Source: Pigoraptor chileana (lineage: Eukaryota; Opisthokonta; Filasterea). Taken from it: 20,869 nt of DNA. Made by a program: the position numbers and the translations under genes. Below the pieces are notes generated by a model that saw only the letters and a program-made list of their open reading frames with translations, did not search any database and was not told the DNA's origin. Location: NCBI GenBank assembly GCA_943704495.1, contig CALSCR010004176.1, positions 4,285 through 25,153 on the forward strand, read 5' to 3'. This document shows positions 1 through 8,636 of the stretch, in pieces. Positions within the stretch are counted from its first letter, which is position 1, and each line of letters starts with the position of its first letter.

Positions 1-1
1 C

Positions 2-1140
2 AAAATGTCTCAAAGTGCGATCCTATTGGGCGGAATCAACCTGTCTTTTGCACACAAAATGTTTCATAGTGCGATTCTGTTGGGCGGAATCAACCTGGCT
101 TCTGCGCACAAAATAACTCAAAGGGCGCTACTGTTGGACAGAGTGAACCTGTCCTACAATATGTCTCAAAGCGCGATTCTGTTGGGCGGAAGCAACATGG
201 CTTCAGCACACATATGTCTCAAAGTGCGATCCTGTTGGGCGGAATCCACCTGTCCTCTGCCCGAAAAATGTCTCATAGTGCGATTCTGTTGGGCGGAATC
301 CACCTGTCCTCTGCACACAAAATGTCTCAAAGTGCGATTCTGTTGGGCGGAATCAATCTGGGTTCTGCACACAAAATGTCTCAAATGGCGATACTGTTGG
401 GCGGAGTGAACCTGTCCTCTGCACAGAGAGAGAGTCTCAAAGCGCGATCGTGTTGGGCGGAGTCAACCTGTCCTCTGCACACAAAAAGTCTGAAAGCGCG
501 ATTCTATTGAGCGGAATCAACCTGTCCTCTGCCCGAAAAATGTCTCAAAGCGCGATCATGTTGGGCGGAATCAACCTGTCCTCTGCACACAAAATGTCTC
601 AAAGTGCGATCCTATTGGGCGGAATCAACCTGTCTTTTGCACACAAAATGTTTCATAGTGCGATTCTGTTGGGCGGAATCAACCTGGCTTCTGCGCACAA
701 AATATCTCAAAGGGCGATATTGTTGGACAGAGTGAACCTGTCCTCTGCACACAATATGTCTCAAAGCGCGATTCTGTTGGGCGGAAGCAACATGGCTTTT
801 GCACACAAAATGTCTCAAAGTGGGATCATGTTGGGCGGAATCCACCTGTCCTCCGCACACAAAATGTCTCAAAGCGCGATCATGTTGCGCGGAATCAACC
901 TGCGTTCTGCACACAAAATGTCTCAACGTGGGATCCTGTTGGGCGGAATCAACCTGTCCTCTGCCCGAAAAATGTCTCAAAGTGCGGGTCTGTTGGTCTG
1001 AATCAACCTGTCCTCAGCACACAAACGGTTTCATAGTGCGATCGTGTTGGGCGGAATCCACCTGTCTTCTGCCCTAAATATGTCTCAAAGCGTGATCTTG
1101 TTGGGCGGAATCAACCTGTCCTCTGCACACAAAAAGTCTC
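2..1140. repeat. 54-bp tandem repeat array, about 21 copies
   Basis: About 21 imperfect copies of a 54-bp unit run head to tail; each holds a core like TTGGGCGGAATCAACCTGTC followed by CTCTGCACAC. Most copies are exactly 54 bp, so an 18-residue unit (MSQSAILLGGINLSSAHK and variants) is read repeatedly. The complementary strand is also open over long stretches. There is a higher-order period: the first four copies (from 2) recur almost unchanged, in the same order, from 591, including the rare variants with TTGGACAGAG and GGAAGCAACATGG. The last recognisable copy ends near 1130 and decays into unique sequence. The array begins at the window edge, so its true length is unknown. Confidence 0.95.
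5..1001 (+). pseudogene. possible broken 18-residue repeat protein
   Basis: The array could encode a repeat protein, but not in one frame across the window. The same 18-residue unit is read from 5 to about 205, then in a second frame from about 214 to 430, then in a third from 450 to 1001. The shifts coincide with a one-base loss near 208 and a two-base gain near 430. The last frame ends at a stop made by a base change inside a copy (GGGCGGA to GTCTGA near 998), while later copies stay readable. The unit has regular Ile/Leu, Gly-Gly and Ser-Ser-Ala positions. I do not recognise the fold; it is not a clean pentapeptide, ankyrin or MORN repeat. It may equally be non-coding satellite DNA. No start or promoter is visible because the window begins inside it. 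Confidence 0.25.
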
Positions 1141-1229
1141 GTAGTGAGATAACGAGATTTGCGGACAGTCCCTAAGAACCGTGGGATGTGCCTTCCCAAA
1201 AACTAAGATCCGTGCGCATAAACTCAGCA

Positions 1230-1252
1230 CCGTGGTGGCGCGGCGGTCCGTG
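1230..1252 (-). repeat. dispersed palindromic element at gene 3' end
   Basis: A copy of the 23-bp dispersed family, read on the minus strand with the core CCGCCGCGCCACCACGG. It starts one base beyond the stop codon of the minus-strand gene at 1254-5021 and is in the same sense as that gene. The strand can fold as GGCACG-loop-CGCGCC with one A-C mismatch and a GACCGC loop. It may act as an RNA 3'-end hairpin, or be an insertion tolerated there. Confidence 0.8.
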
Positions 1253-1253
1253 C

Positions 1254-4200
1254 CTAAAGGTTGTCCAGACTATCCGCACCAACCGACTCGTCCACATGCT
1301 TCACCACATTGTCTTCAAACGTCCTCTCAATCGCGTCCAACACAAAGTTTGCTATGCTCTTATGCGTCAGTTTCTTGTTCGTTTTGAACAGTCGCAACCA
1401 CTCTCCCACAAAATACGTCAGCAGCGAGTTGCCCACCGCAAACCCCTTTAGCATCGTCCTCACGTCCACAAATTCGCCACCGCTGCCATCCCCACCTTCC
1501 TCTTGAGCGAGCCCATAATTGTGCACGATCGTGTCATAAGCCAGCGACCACTCGGAAAACACTGGCGGCGTTCCCCAATTCACTGTCTCCAGCGACTGTC
1601 TGTGCTGCTGCATCCACGTTGGCGTCTTTACATCATTGCCCCTGTACTGCACCAACGCCACGTTTATCTGTCTCAAAATACTCCTCAGTCTCCTCTGATA
1701 CAGCACCCTTACACTCGCCGGATTGCTCGTGAACTCATAGGGACTGCCCAAAAGTCTCAACTTTTCTATCAACGAGTACTGTCTCGTAACGACAGTCGAT
1801 TGCACAATGTTCACCACGGCTACATTTTCCTCGTTGGTGTAGCCGACTTGCCAAAGCGAATATCTTCCGAAGAACATCGTCTTCTTCCTCCCACCCTGGT
1901 ACACCGAAATGACCGCCTGCTTGAACGTCGGATGCCCCTCCAAGACCTTTCCATCGGCCACGTCGCCGGCGTCGTACACATACTTTGTCGCGTTGTTCCT
2001 GATATGTATGCCCTCATCCACAATGAGGATCTCTAGCTCATGAGCAACTTTAGCCCAGTGCTCCTTCGGCGGCGCCAGCTTCAACATTGCTATTTTCTCC
2101 GCAGCGGCGGTTTTGTTCCGCTTGATCGCACTCTCCACCAACTGCTCATGAGTATCCCTTTCCTCTTTGATTACCGCAGTCACCGCCTTGACGTCCATGT
2201 GCTTTCTCACGTCCTCATCGCTCGGATAGTCCGGCATCCCGCAGTGCTTGCACTTGCCCTCAAACGGTGCGTGCTTGTAATTCGGCGACTTTGTGCAAAT
2301 TAGCCTCGCCAGCACGACCAGAACCTGTCTCTTCCGCTCACTATCCCTTGTGACATTCGCATTGCTTCCGAGCGGCTGTCCACATACCTCGCATTTTACT
2401 TCCAGACCAATCGTAAACTTGTGGAACGCGCCGTTTGTGCAAATGTAATCGGCCGTGTTAGGATAGAACCAAGTCGTCGGTTTCGGCGGCGGCATCCTCC
2501 TTTTCACGTGCATCCACGTGTCATCAGATGCCGGCCTGTACTGGCCCGCGCGCACGACCGATCGACTTGCTGTTATGTCAATAACCTTCACCGCCTTAAC
2601 AGCCACTTCAACACTTTTCATGAGCGTCGTATCTTCAAAGTAGTTTTGCTGCAACAGCCGCCTCAATATCTTCAACACGGTCGAATCGGCCGAGATTTCT
2701 AATATCATGCCCAACGCATGCAACATGGAATGAAGCAATGTAAGGACGGAACTGGCCCCGCCCGTCCAAATCTTGTACTTGATCATCGTCTTGCAAACAT
2801 AGTACACCGCATAGGCGAGCCTCTCATTGCCGCTGAGCAATATTCCGGGTACAGCACACGCTGCCTTATACGTTGTGCTTTGCCGAAACGATTCAAAATC
2901 GGCGCGATTGATCGTCTTCTGTTCTGTTAGCAAGTTCGGATCAACGTTGATAAGAATGACGACGGACAAATAGGCAACAAGCACGTCCGACTTCAACGCG
3001 AAATCCACGTCGTTGCGATTTGAGAACGACTGCAGAATTACAGTCGGCTCTACTGGACGCAACACTGACGCGCTGGGCGCCTGCGTTTTGTTCAGAAGCA
3101 TGTGCGCGGCACAGTCTTCCATGAGCATTACCGTCCATCGCATGACGTTTTCCCGAAAGTACAGATTGGAATCCCCCACAAACTGCCTCATTCCCGACAA
3201 CTTTGCAAATTTCTCGGTGTGCTCCAGCATCTTGCGAATTGCGTGCCTGTACTCGTTCATCAGCACTTCTTCCTCGAGCCGAGTGTGCGTCAACGAATTG
3301 TCCTCAATGTACACCGACTCGCTCGCAGGAGTCTGCTCAATTTTGACATCCTCAATGAACACGTACCCGTCGAGCGTGGCACCGCACACCATGCACGTCT
3401 TTATTTTACTATTGGACGAATTGTCCGCAAAAATCAAGGGATCCTTTGCCAGCTCGTGTCCGCAAATGATCGTCTGAGCGGTCGGTGGTGCCAATTCGAT
3501 CAAATGCAACGGTCGTAAGCCAGTTATAGTAGGGGTGGCAGTTTCTGCCGGCGGTGCGAATTGCTTTGAAAACACCGCGCGTTCCAGCAATGCAGCCCAG
3601 CCGTACAGAGGAGAATACTGGTGAGGCAGGTTTTTGTAACTCGCCTTTTCGTTGAAGAGATGCCAGTCCCACAGCGAGCGCCAGGCCACGGTATAGCTGC
3701 GCGGACCGCGTTCCATCAACGCTCTTGTTGCCGTGTTGTACACTGCCGCGGAAAGCTGCTTGGCCAGCGATTGGACGATTTTACGAAAGGACGTCTGTTC
3801 CGAGAACAGCAAGAGCCCGGGACGGTTGCCGAGTTTGAACTTGCTTGCAGATTTGATCAAATCTGTGCGGTAGGTCGTAATCGGCCTGTCGTGCACAATG
3901 ATGCCAATGACGCTCAGGACCTCCCGAGGACGTCCCATTCTCGTCTGAAACAGCGGGGGGTCCTTTTTGATTGGGAGTGCCGTGCGCAGAAAGCACGAGC
4001 GTACGACGGGCATTGCGTCGGTCAGCTGCACGCTCACGCCGTTTTTGGTCGGGGGATCAAATGAGTAAAACGCATTGGACGAAATCGTCTGAAGCCTGCG
4101 AACGAGCTGGCGGGTTTCCGCATCGGCCGTCGCATTCTTCTTGTACGCCACATCAAATGTAGCTGCCAGTTCGTTGTACACGTTGACGTGAACGCCGTTC

Positions 4201-5021
4201 ACTTGCAGCAGCGATTTGTCGAACGTTTGCTGGATGAGAGCCTCCCGTTCTTCCGGCGGCAGTTTGTTCATTTCGACGATTTTTGTGTGCAACGCAACTA
4301 TGGACTGCACGCTCGATTGCTTGCCAAATTTGCGATCGTTGTTGCCGTCGGCCACTCTCACAAAGTCGTCGACTACTGGCGTGACATGGCCGCTTCGAAA
4401 CAAGATTGCGATCATGTTAGAGAACCCCGTCGTTGATAGTATGTCCACTGATTCGTACTCTGCGTCAAGGGACTCGCTTGCGTGAATCCCGGAGAACACC
4501 TCGCGCCTGAATCCATCGTCCCATGTGGGATCGGCAATCGCCTCAATGTCCTTGTAATCAACAAAGGTAGGATCGCGTACAACAATTTCGATTTCCACCG
4601 GTTCGAGTGCGGCAAGCTCCTTGGCCCAGCCGATTGCGTTTATGCGTCCGGCATAGTCTGCGTAGACTGTATCTCTAAGGGTTTCAAAGCTTGCGCCCGG
4701 TTGGAAGTAGTCCAACAACGCCACGGCATTGAGATTGGCCGCGAGTTCCTCTTTTGCGCGGGCGAGCGCGTCATTGGGCGACGGCGCAGACGCGGCTGTA
4801 ATGCGCAAAAGCACAAAGAGAGAGCCAAGCGTGGTTAATAGGTGGGTGCAGCAGGCAGTCAGCTGTTCGCTCCAGGCATCAGGCGTGACAAGCGCGGCAA
4901 CCTCGGTCGCCACCCACTGATTCAGCCAGACGGTTTCGCTGGCAAGTGTGGTAATTTGCTTCTGTTTTATGGCGGTATACAGACGCTCCGCAGTATTGAA
5001 CAATTTTGGCTTAAATTCCAT
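1254..5021 (-). CDS. large protein with CxxC zinc-ribbon-like pairs
   Basis: Codes for 1255 residues. A longer frame would need a TTG start at 5033; the first ATG is at 5021. Visible features are CMVCG near residue 542 (after an upstream CGHE), CEVCGQ near 877 and CKHCG near 923, spaced like zinc-ribbon halves, and an acidic, glycine-rich stretch (GGDGSGGEF) near the C-terminus. No Walker motif, transmembrane segment or signal peptide stands out. Large proteins with several such knuckles occur throughout the Nucleocytoviricota, and families annotated DUF5757 or poxvirus VETF large subunit are candidates, but I cannot confirm either. A minor virion protein is the alternative. It diverges from the ligase-like gene across a 96-bp gap, and a dispersed palindromic element abuts its stop codon. 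The frame is intact over 3.7 kb, so the gene is surely real; its function is unknown. Confidence 0.9.
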   Translation of the reverse strand: MEFKPKLFNTAERLYTAIKQKQITTLASETVWLNQWVATEVAALVTPDAWSEQLTACCTHLLTTLGSLFVLLRITAASAPSPNDALARAKEELAANLNAVALLDYFQPGASFETLRDTVYADYAGRINAIGWAKELAALEPVEIEIVVRDPTFVDYKDIEAIADPTWDDGFRREVFSGIHASESLDAEYESVDILSTTGFSNMIAILFRSGHVTPVVDDFVRVADGNNDRKFGKQSSVQSIVALHTKIVEMNKLPPEEREALIQQTFDKSLLQVNGVHVNVYNELAATFDVAYKKNATADAETRQLVRRLQTISSNAFYSFDPPTKNGVSVQLTDAMPVVRSCFLRTALPIKKDPPLFQTRMGRPREVLSVIGIIVHDRPITTYRTDLIKSASKFKLGNRPGLLLFSEQTSFRKIVQSLAKQLSAAVYNTATRALMERGPRSYTVAWRSLWDWHLFNEKASYKNLPHQYSPLYGWAALLERAVFSKQFAPPAETATPTITGLRPLHLIELAPPTAQTIICGHELAKDPLIFADNSSNSKIKTCMVCGATLDGYVFIEDVKIEQTPASESVYIEDNSLTHTRLEEEVLMNEYRHAIRKMLEHTEKFAKLSGMRQFVGDSNLYFRENVMRWTVMLMEDCAAHMLLNKTQAPSASVLRPVEPTVILQSFSNRNDVDFALKSDVLVAYLSVVILINVDPNLLTEQKTINRADFESFRQSTTYKAACAVPGILLSGNERLAYAVYYVCKTMIKYKIWTGGASSVLTLLHSMLHALGMILEISADSTVLKILRRLLQQNYFEDTTLMKSVEVAVKAVKVIDITASRSVVRAGQYRPASDDTWMHVKRRMPPPKPTTWFYPNTADYICTNGAFHKFTIGLEVKCEVCGQPLGSNANVTRDSERKRQVLVVLARLICTKSPNYKHAPFEGKCKHCGMPDYPSDEDVRKHMDVKAVTAVIKEERDTHEQLVESAIKRNKTAAAEKIAMLKLAPPKEHWAKVAHELEILIVDEGIHIRNNATKYVYDAGDVADGKVLEGHPTFKQAVISVYQGGRKKTMFFGRYSLWQVGYTNEENVAVVNIVQSTVVTRQYSLIEKLRLLGSPYEFTSNPASVRVLYQRRLRSILRQINVALVQYRGNDVKTPTWMQQHRQSLETVNWGTPPVFSEWSLAYDTIVHNYGLAQEEGGDGSGGEFVDVRTMLKGFAVGNSLLTYFVGEWLRLFKTNKKLTHKSIANFVLDAIERTFEDNVVKHVDESVGADSLDNL

Positions 5022-5074
5022 TTGTTTTTTCAAAACGGCTGCTCTAACGACAGGTCAGTCTCTTCTCACTGAAT

Positions 5075-5090
5075 GGGAAAAAAATTGAAC
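5075..5090 (+). promoter_or_regulatory. early-promoter-like motif GGAAAAAAATTGAAC
   Basis: Lies 27 bp before the ATG of the ligase-like gene, in the divergent gap. It belongs to a set of upstream motifs in this window (consensus GGAAAAAnTGAA) and contains AAAATTGA, the known mimivirus early promoter word. It also resembles the vaccinia early core AAAAnTGAA. The role is inferred from position and recurrence. Confidence 0.6.
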
Positions 5091-5117
5091 CGTGCGTAAC
5101 GTATTGGCACCGTCTAA

Positions 5118-6200
5118 ATGTACTATCCATCAACAATGCTGCCCACTCCGTCATCCGAAGGACTCGTCCGCATGAAGATCGGCAATGAAGGCAAGATACT
5201 TATGTATGTGGCGAGGGACTCATGGAACGTAGCCACACAGGAAGACGCTGATTGGCACGGGGTTGTGCTCGACAGCACTTCGCTATGCAAGAGGATTGCG
5301 CCGCACGTTCCCATTGTGAAGCAGCCTGGCTTTGGACAAGCCATGACGGTGGACGACAAGAGGGAGGTGGTGAGCATGCACGGAATCGTGGACGGAACGA
5401 TGGTGCGCACGTTCTGGTCTGACGGCAAGTGGTTTCACACGACCAACTCGATGCTGGACGCCAAAAATGCGTTCTGGTCTGACCCGACAATGTCATTCTA
5501 CGATCAGTGGGTGGCTGGCATGGTTGCATGTGGACGCGAGATCGACGATCTATACGACAAGCTCGACAAGCAAATGTCCTACGTGTGGATCGTTGTGCAC
5601 CCCCACACACGTCACGTGATCAAGTACGACGCGCCGGCAGTATACTTTGCGGGAGCCGTTCGCCTTGACGGAGAAGAGCGTCTGGATGCGGCGGAAGTAC
5701 CCGCAGACATACCAAGGCTGTCGTCTGTCCCCGTAAACAAGTGTGGATTTGTCGAGGTGTCGGTAGGCGCTCCGGGACGGTTCAACAGAATCATTTGGAC
5801 GACCCCAGAGTATCGCGAACTGCAGTCGCTCAGGGGAAACACGACAAATATCGACTACCAGTGCGTTGTTGTGCTCAAGCACGGCCAGGAGGATGCGTTC
5901 GTGAAGGCGTTTCCGGAGTTTGCCGAAAACATGCAGAGGATGGAACAGTCGGTGCTGAAGGTGGTGGAGATTGTTCACGCTCATTACATGAGGTGGTACG
6001 TGAAGAAGATTCAGGACGAAGACTGCATAATGCCGGAGTTCAAGACGGCGATTGCGCACGCACACAAGAGGTATGTGTACAACCGTCAGGTGGTTACGCG
6101 CGATGTGGTGCTGTCGGTACTGATGGGCTATTCTCCCAAGAGGCTGTACGCAATGACAGACCTCCTGCGCGTTCCGCCGCGCGCCACGGAGAGCGTGTGA
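5118..6200 (+). CDS. RNA-ligase-like nucleotidyltransferase-fold protein
   Basis: Codes for 360 residues. The N-terminal half follows the T4 RNA ligase 1-like pattern seen in nucleocytoviruses: WHGVVLDS near residue 46, then a motif I region IVDGTMVRTF (90-99), KWFHTT (104-109), LDAKNAFW (113-120), and a motif IIIa-like block YVWIVVHPHTRHVIKY (155-170). Family members join RNA ends through a covalent lysine-AMP intermediate. The canonical lysine three residues before the motif I glycine is Ile90 here, and the usual motif IIIa acid is also not obvious, so ligase activity is doubtful. It may be an inactive relative, an RNA-binding factor, or use another residue. The C-terminal 120 residues are unassigned. 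An early-type motif sits 27 bp upstream, and the next gene is a macro-domain protein that would fit an RNA-end-processing theme. The CDS is certain; the family assignment is moderate. Confidence 0.75.
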   Translation: MYYPSTMLPTPSSEGLVRMKIGNEGKILMYVARDSWNVATQEDADWHGVVLDSTSLCKRIAPHVPIVKQPGFGQAMTVDDKREVVSMHGIVDGTMVRTFWSDGKWFHTTNSMLDAKNAFWSDPTMSFYDQWVAGMVACGREIDDLYDKLDKQMSYVWIVVHPHTRHVIKYDAPAVYFAGAVRLDGEERLDAAEVPADIPRLSSVPVNKCGFVEVSVGAPGRFNRIIWTTPEYRELQSLRGNTTNIDYQCVVVLKHGQEDAFVKAFPEFAENMQRMEQSVLKVVEIVHAHYMRWYVKKIQDEDCIMPEFKTAIAHAHKRYVYNRQVVTRDVVLSVLMGYSPKRLYAMTDLLRVPPRATESV

Positions 6201-6282
6201 TTGCGTACTCGGTTGTCTGATTACTCGGTTGTCTTACTGCGCACGTGGTTGCTTTGCACTGCGTACGTGGTTGTCTCACTGT
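6201..6282 (+). repeat. degenerate ~20-22-bp tandem repeats after stop
   Basis: About four imperfect copies of a unit like TGCGTACGTGGTTGTCTCAC begin directly after the stop codon of the ligase-like gene. They resemble, in position but not in sequence, the short tandem arrays after other gene ends in this window. Confidence 0.6.
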
Positions 6283-6313
6283 GTATTGGGCTTCCAAACG
6301 GCAACGCCAAATT

Positions 6314-6327
6314 GGAAAAAAATGAAC
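6314..6327 (+). promoter_or_regulatory. early-promoter-like motif GGAAAAAAATGAAC
   Basis: A close match to the upstream consensus GGAAAAAnTGAA, 136 bp before the macro-domain ATG. A perfect 7-bp inverted repeat (GTTTTGA, spacer AATTA, TCAAAAC) follows at 6396-6414, between motif and gene, and could be a protein-binding site. Confidence 0.55.
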
Positions 6328-6463
6328 TGAATATTTTTAAGTGTTTGTGATCAGCCTGATTAGACGACACACAGCAATCTGAAATCAAAAAAACAGTTTT
6401 GAAATTATCAAAACCGTCTTGATCAAAGGGTCAGTCTAACCAAACCAGTTGTGAAAAGCGCGA

Positions 6464-6987
6464 ATGTCGTGCGGCGTAACCCTGCTGGGGCAGGATTTGT
6501 TGGAGTCAGTTGAGGAAGTTATTGTTCATCAGTGCAATTGTGTTACGGTACGGCCGCATGGATTGAGTGCGACGGTGTTTAAAAAGCATCCGGAAGTGAA
6601 CATTTACAAGAGGCGTGTTCCGATTGGACGGCAGAATGTGGCGGAAGATCGTGACGTGCCTGGGACTGTTGTGTTCTCGAAGGTGACGAATGGTGGATCG
6701 CGACGGTTTGTCGCTAACATGTTTGGCCAATATGCGCCTGGCAAGCCTACCAAGGTGGAATCCGCGAAAATGAGGGAGCAGTGGTTCGGATTGTGTTTGG
6801 ATGAATTGACTAGGTTTATCCATGACAACGATATCAAATCGGTCGCATTTCCCGAAAAGATTGGCTGTGGTTGGCTGGGGGTCATTGGCCGACATACTTG
6901 CGGTACATCGAGGAGTTTGCGGCAAAGACGTCCGCGCGGGTGGTCATCTGCGCGTATCCGCCGAGCACCACGGGTGTTTCTACATAA
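6464..6987 (+). pseudogene. macro-domain (Poa1-like) gene with one-base frameshift
   Basis: The upstream frame encodes a macro domain: IVHQCNCVTVRPHG (residues 20-33, with the ligand-loop Asn25), FANMFGQY-like sequence (read as VANMFGQY), and VAFPEKIGCG. Macro domains bind ADP-ribose, and Poa1-type members remove the phosphate from ADP-ribose 1''-phosphate. At 6869-6871, just after IGCG, one base appears to be missing. The rest of the domain, including WPTYLRYIEEF and ARVVICAYP, continues in the next forward frame and stops at 6985-6987. The original frame instead runs through junk to 7063. The last codons of the downstream frame lie in the first copy of a 38-bp repeat, so the C-terminus appears overwritten by an element. 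It could be a true mutation, a sequencing error or a programmed shift; no classic slippery site is evident. Macro assignment is strong. Confidence 0.75.
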
Positions 6988-7125
6988 GCGCGTATCCGCC
7001 GAGCACCACGGGTGTTTCGTCATAAGCGCGTATCCGCCGCGCACTACGGGTGTTTCGTCATAAGCGCGTATCCGCCGCGCACCACGGGTGTTTCTACATA
7101 GAGCGCGTATCCGTCGCACCACGGG
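6951..7125 (+). repeat. 38-bp tandem array of dispersed palindromic element
   Basis: Five copies start at 6951, 6989, 7027, 7065 and 7104 (spacing 38, 38, 38, 39 bp). Each carries CGCGTATCCGCCG, then ACCACGGG and a GTGTTTC tail. The third and fourth copies form a perfect stem GCGCG-TATCCGC-CGCGC. The first copy supplies the last codons of the macro-domain gene and the rest follow its stop, all in the gene's sense orientation. Confidence 0.9.
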
Positions 7126-7148
7126 TTTTCAGTGCTTGAACGCTTGTA

Positions 7149-7216
7149 CCGTGGTGGCGCGGCGGTCCGTGGCCTAGTGCTAGAACCCTTGAGCCGTGGT
7201 GGCGCGGCGGTACGTG
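7149..7216 (-). repeat. two dispersed palindromic elements, opposite orientation
   Basis: Two copies, at 7149-7171 and 7194-7216, carry CCGTGGTGGCGCGGCGG on the plus strand, the reverse complement of the element core. They lie between the 38-bp array and the orphan gene at 7257, so the region holds copies in both orientations that could fold together over a long range. Confidence 0.8.
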
Positions 7217-7256
7217 CGAGATATGCTCTTTTTTCTTTATCATTTAGTAGTTTGTA

Positions 7257-8531
7257 ATGCCACAACCCGCGTATCCCATTCGAGCAATTCTCGACGAATG
7301 GATTAAACATGAGAACGATGCACTCGTGGCACGCGGCGAAACGCGTAATGGGCATTTGAAGATGATCAAATTACTGACTCAATGGCAGCAAGATACTTCG
7401 CCATTGACAATCAAGAACAAGTCCAACAGAATGAAACGTAAGAAATACATTGAGGTGACGCTTGGAAAATTGCGCACTGCATACGCCAAGCTCGGTAATA
7501 CAGACTTTTATCGCGATGTTTCCATGAGGATAATGTCAACACATCACCATGCTCCAGAGCAAATGGACTTAGTTAGCGTAATGCTCAAGGCAGAGAGGAA
7601 TCTAATTGGTTGGATAGCAGAACACAAACAAAGCATTGTGAAACAAAGGCGAGTAAGTATTTGTGAAGTTGTCACTCTCGACAAACAGCTAAGGTTGCAT
7701 TCACAGCTTTCTGAAACTATGGCTGCGATTCTCCAATTGTACAAAGAGGACAGGTTTTTGTTTTCAATTGCAGACGAACGAATCATCACACCCACACAAG
7801 ACGACAGCCATCACATATTATACAGTAAGTTGTATGAGGCACTTCGAACAGTTGACGATTGGAAATGCAGCGAGAAATTACAAACTTTTATGACACACTA
7901 CATTAAGGCGATTTCCAATTTATGCAGAACAGTACTGGGACGGTTTCCTCGCGATGTTGAAAGTATCATGGTTGAAATAGGCAAAGTGCAGCCGTTGTTA
8001 CCAGTTCAACAACCTGGCCAAGTGTGCTTTGATTCGAAAGAAAACACAATGGCAAACATGAACAAAATGAGTAAGGTGTTGGCAGAATGGAGATGCAAAG
8101 AAAACGAGTACATAGATGTGTTGAAGAAAGCACATGACAAAGCGACGTGGATTGCGCAGAGAAAATATTGGCAGTCGTCGTTCATTGACTGGCTGGCCGC
8201 CCATCGTTCTGTGCACGACGGCATGGTCTTGAATATGTCGTTGGGTGCGGCTGCACTGAAGCCATACATTAAAACAATGCTCACACAGTTGGAGTCAGAA
8301 CTGGATCCACAGATCAACAACAACGACAATGTGCGGAAAGTCTTCAAGGGGCATTATGGCGAATTGTGGGGTGAAGTGCGCGATTATTTCAGGAATGTTC
8401 AAATGTTTCTGAAACGACTTGCTGATAACGAACCTGTTGGTACCGCTGATACCAATTCATACAAATCGTTACTGGAAATGTTTCAATCAGTTATGGGAAG
8501 AATAAATGCGAAAATGCCGAAAACAAAGTAG
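7257..8531 (+). CDS. hypothetical protein, largely helical
   Basis: Codes for 424 residues from an ATG at 7257. I do not recognise a family. The composition suggests mostly alpha helix, rich in Lys, Gln and Met, with no cysteine clusters, nucleotide-binding motifs, signal peptide or membrane segment. Residues about 22-30 (ALVARGETR) are encoded by a dispersed palindromic element at 7323-7345, so the N-terminus carries an in-frame repeat insertion or has been extended into one. There is no GGAAAAAnTGAA motif upstream; the 50 bp before the start are T-rich and end in AGTTTGTA, which also precedes the gene at 12374 and may mark a different expression class. An early-type motif for the next gene follows just after the stop. 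Confidence 0.85.
   Translation: MPQPAYPIRAILDEWIKHENDALVARGETRNGHLKMIKLLTQWQQDTSPLTIKNKSNRMKRKKYIEVTLGKLRTAYAKLGNTDFYRDVSMRIMSTHHHAPEQMDLVSVMLKAERNLIGWIAEHKQSIVKQRRVSICEVVTLDKQLRLHSQLSETMAAILQLYKEDRFLFSIADERIITPTQDDSHHILYSKLYEALRTVDDWKCSEKLQTFMTHYIKAISNLCRTVLGRFPRDVESIMVEIGKVQPLLPVQQPGQVCFDSKENTMANMNKMSKVLAEWRCKENEYIDVLKKAHDKATWIAQRKYWQSSFIDWLAAHRSVHDGMVLNMSLGAAALKPYIKTMLTQLESELDPQINNNDNVRKVFKGHYGELWGEVRDYFRNVQMFLKRLADNEPVGTADTNSYKSLLEMFQSVMGRINAKMPKTK
7323..7345 (+). repeat. dispersed palindromic element inside a coding region
   Basis: Sub-family copy with GTGGCACGCGGCGAAACGCG. It can fold as ACGCG-GCGAAA-CGCGT (5-bp stem). It lies in frame in the gene at 7257 and encodes LVARGETR. Confidence 0.75.
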
Positions 8532-8537
8532 TTTTGG

Positions 8538-8551
8538 GGAAAAAGATGAAT
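8538..8551 (+). promoter_or_regulatory. early-promoter-like motif GGAAAAAGATGAAT
   Basis: A variant of the window's upstream consensus, 85 bp before the ATG of the gene at 8637 and just after the stop of the preceding gene. Confidence 0.5.
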
Positions 8552-8584
8552 CTCAAATCGACCATGCAGTAACCTCACTGAGAA

Positions 8585-8607
8585 CCGTGGTGGCGCGGCG
8601 GTCCGTG
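8585..8607 (-). repeat. dispersed palindromic element
   Basis: Copy with CCGTGGTGGCGCGGCGG on the plus strand, between the promoter-like motif at 8538 and the start codon at 8637. It would be in the 5' untranslated region of that gene, antisense to the gene-end copies. Confidence 0.8.
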
Positions 8608-8636
8608 CCTGCAGTTAGACTATTGATCGACTGAAG

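Noticed and set aside
2-1140. CRISPR array
   Set aside because: Units are contiguous 54-bp copies without unique spacers, and no cas genes are present.
2-1140. Pentapeptide-repeat protein
   Set aside because: The INLSSA word is suggestive, but the 18-residue period is not a multiple of five and the register is not kept.
1254-5021. Assignment as homologue of the African swine fever virus M1249L minor capsid protein
   Set aside because: Similar length only; I see no specific sequence evidence.
5022-5033. Longer N-terminus for the large minus-strand protein
   Set aside because: It needs a TTG start; the ATG at 5021 is adjacent and this is a eukaryotic-type gene.
5550-6065. Antisense 171-residue open frame over the ligase-like gene
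   Set aside because: Shadow of a well-supported coding frame; composition not protein-like and no motif.
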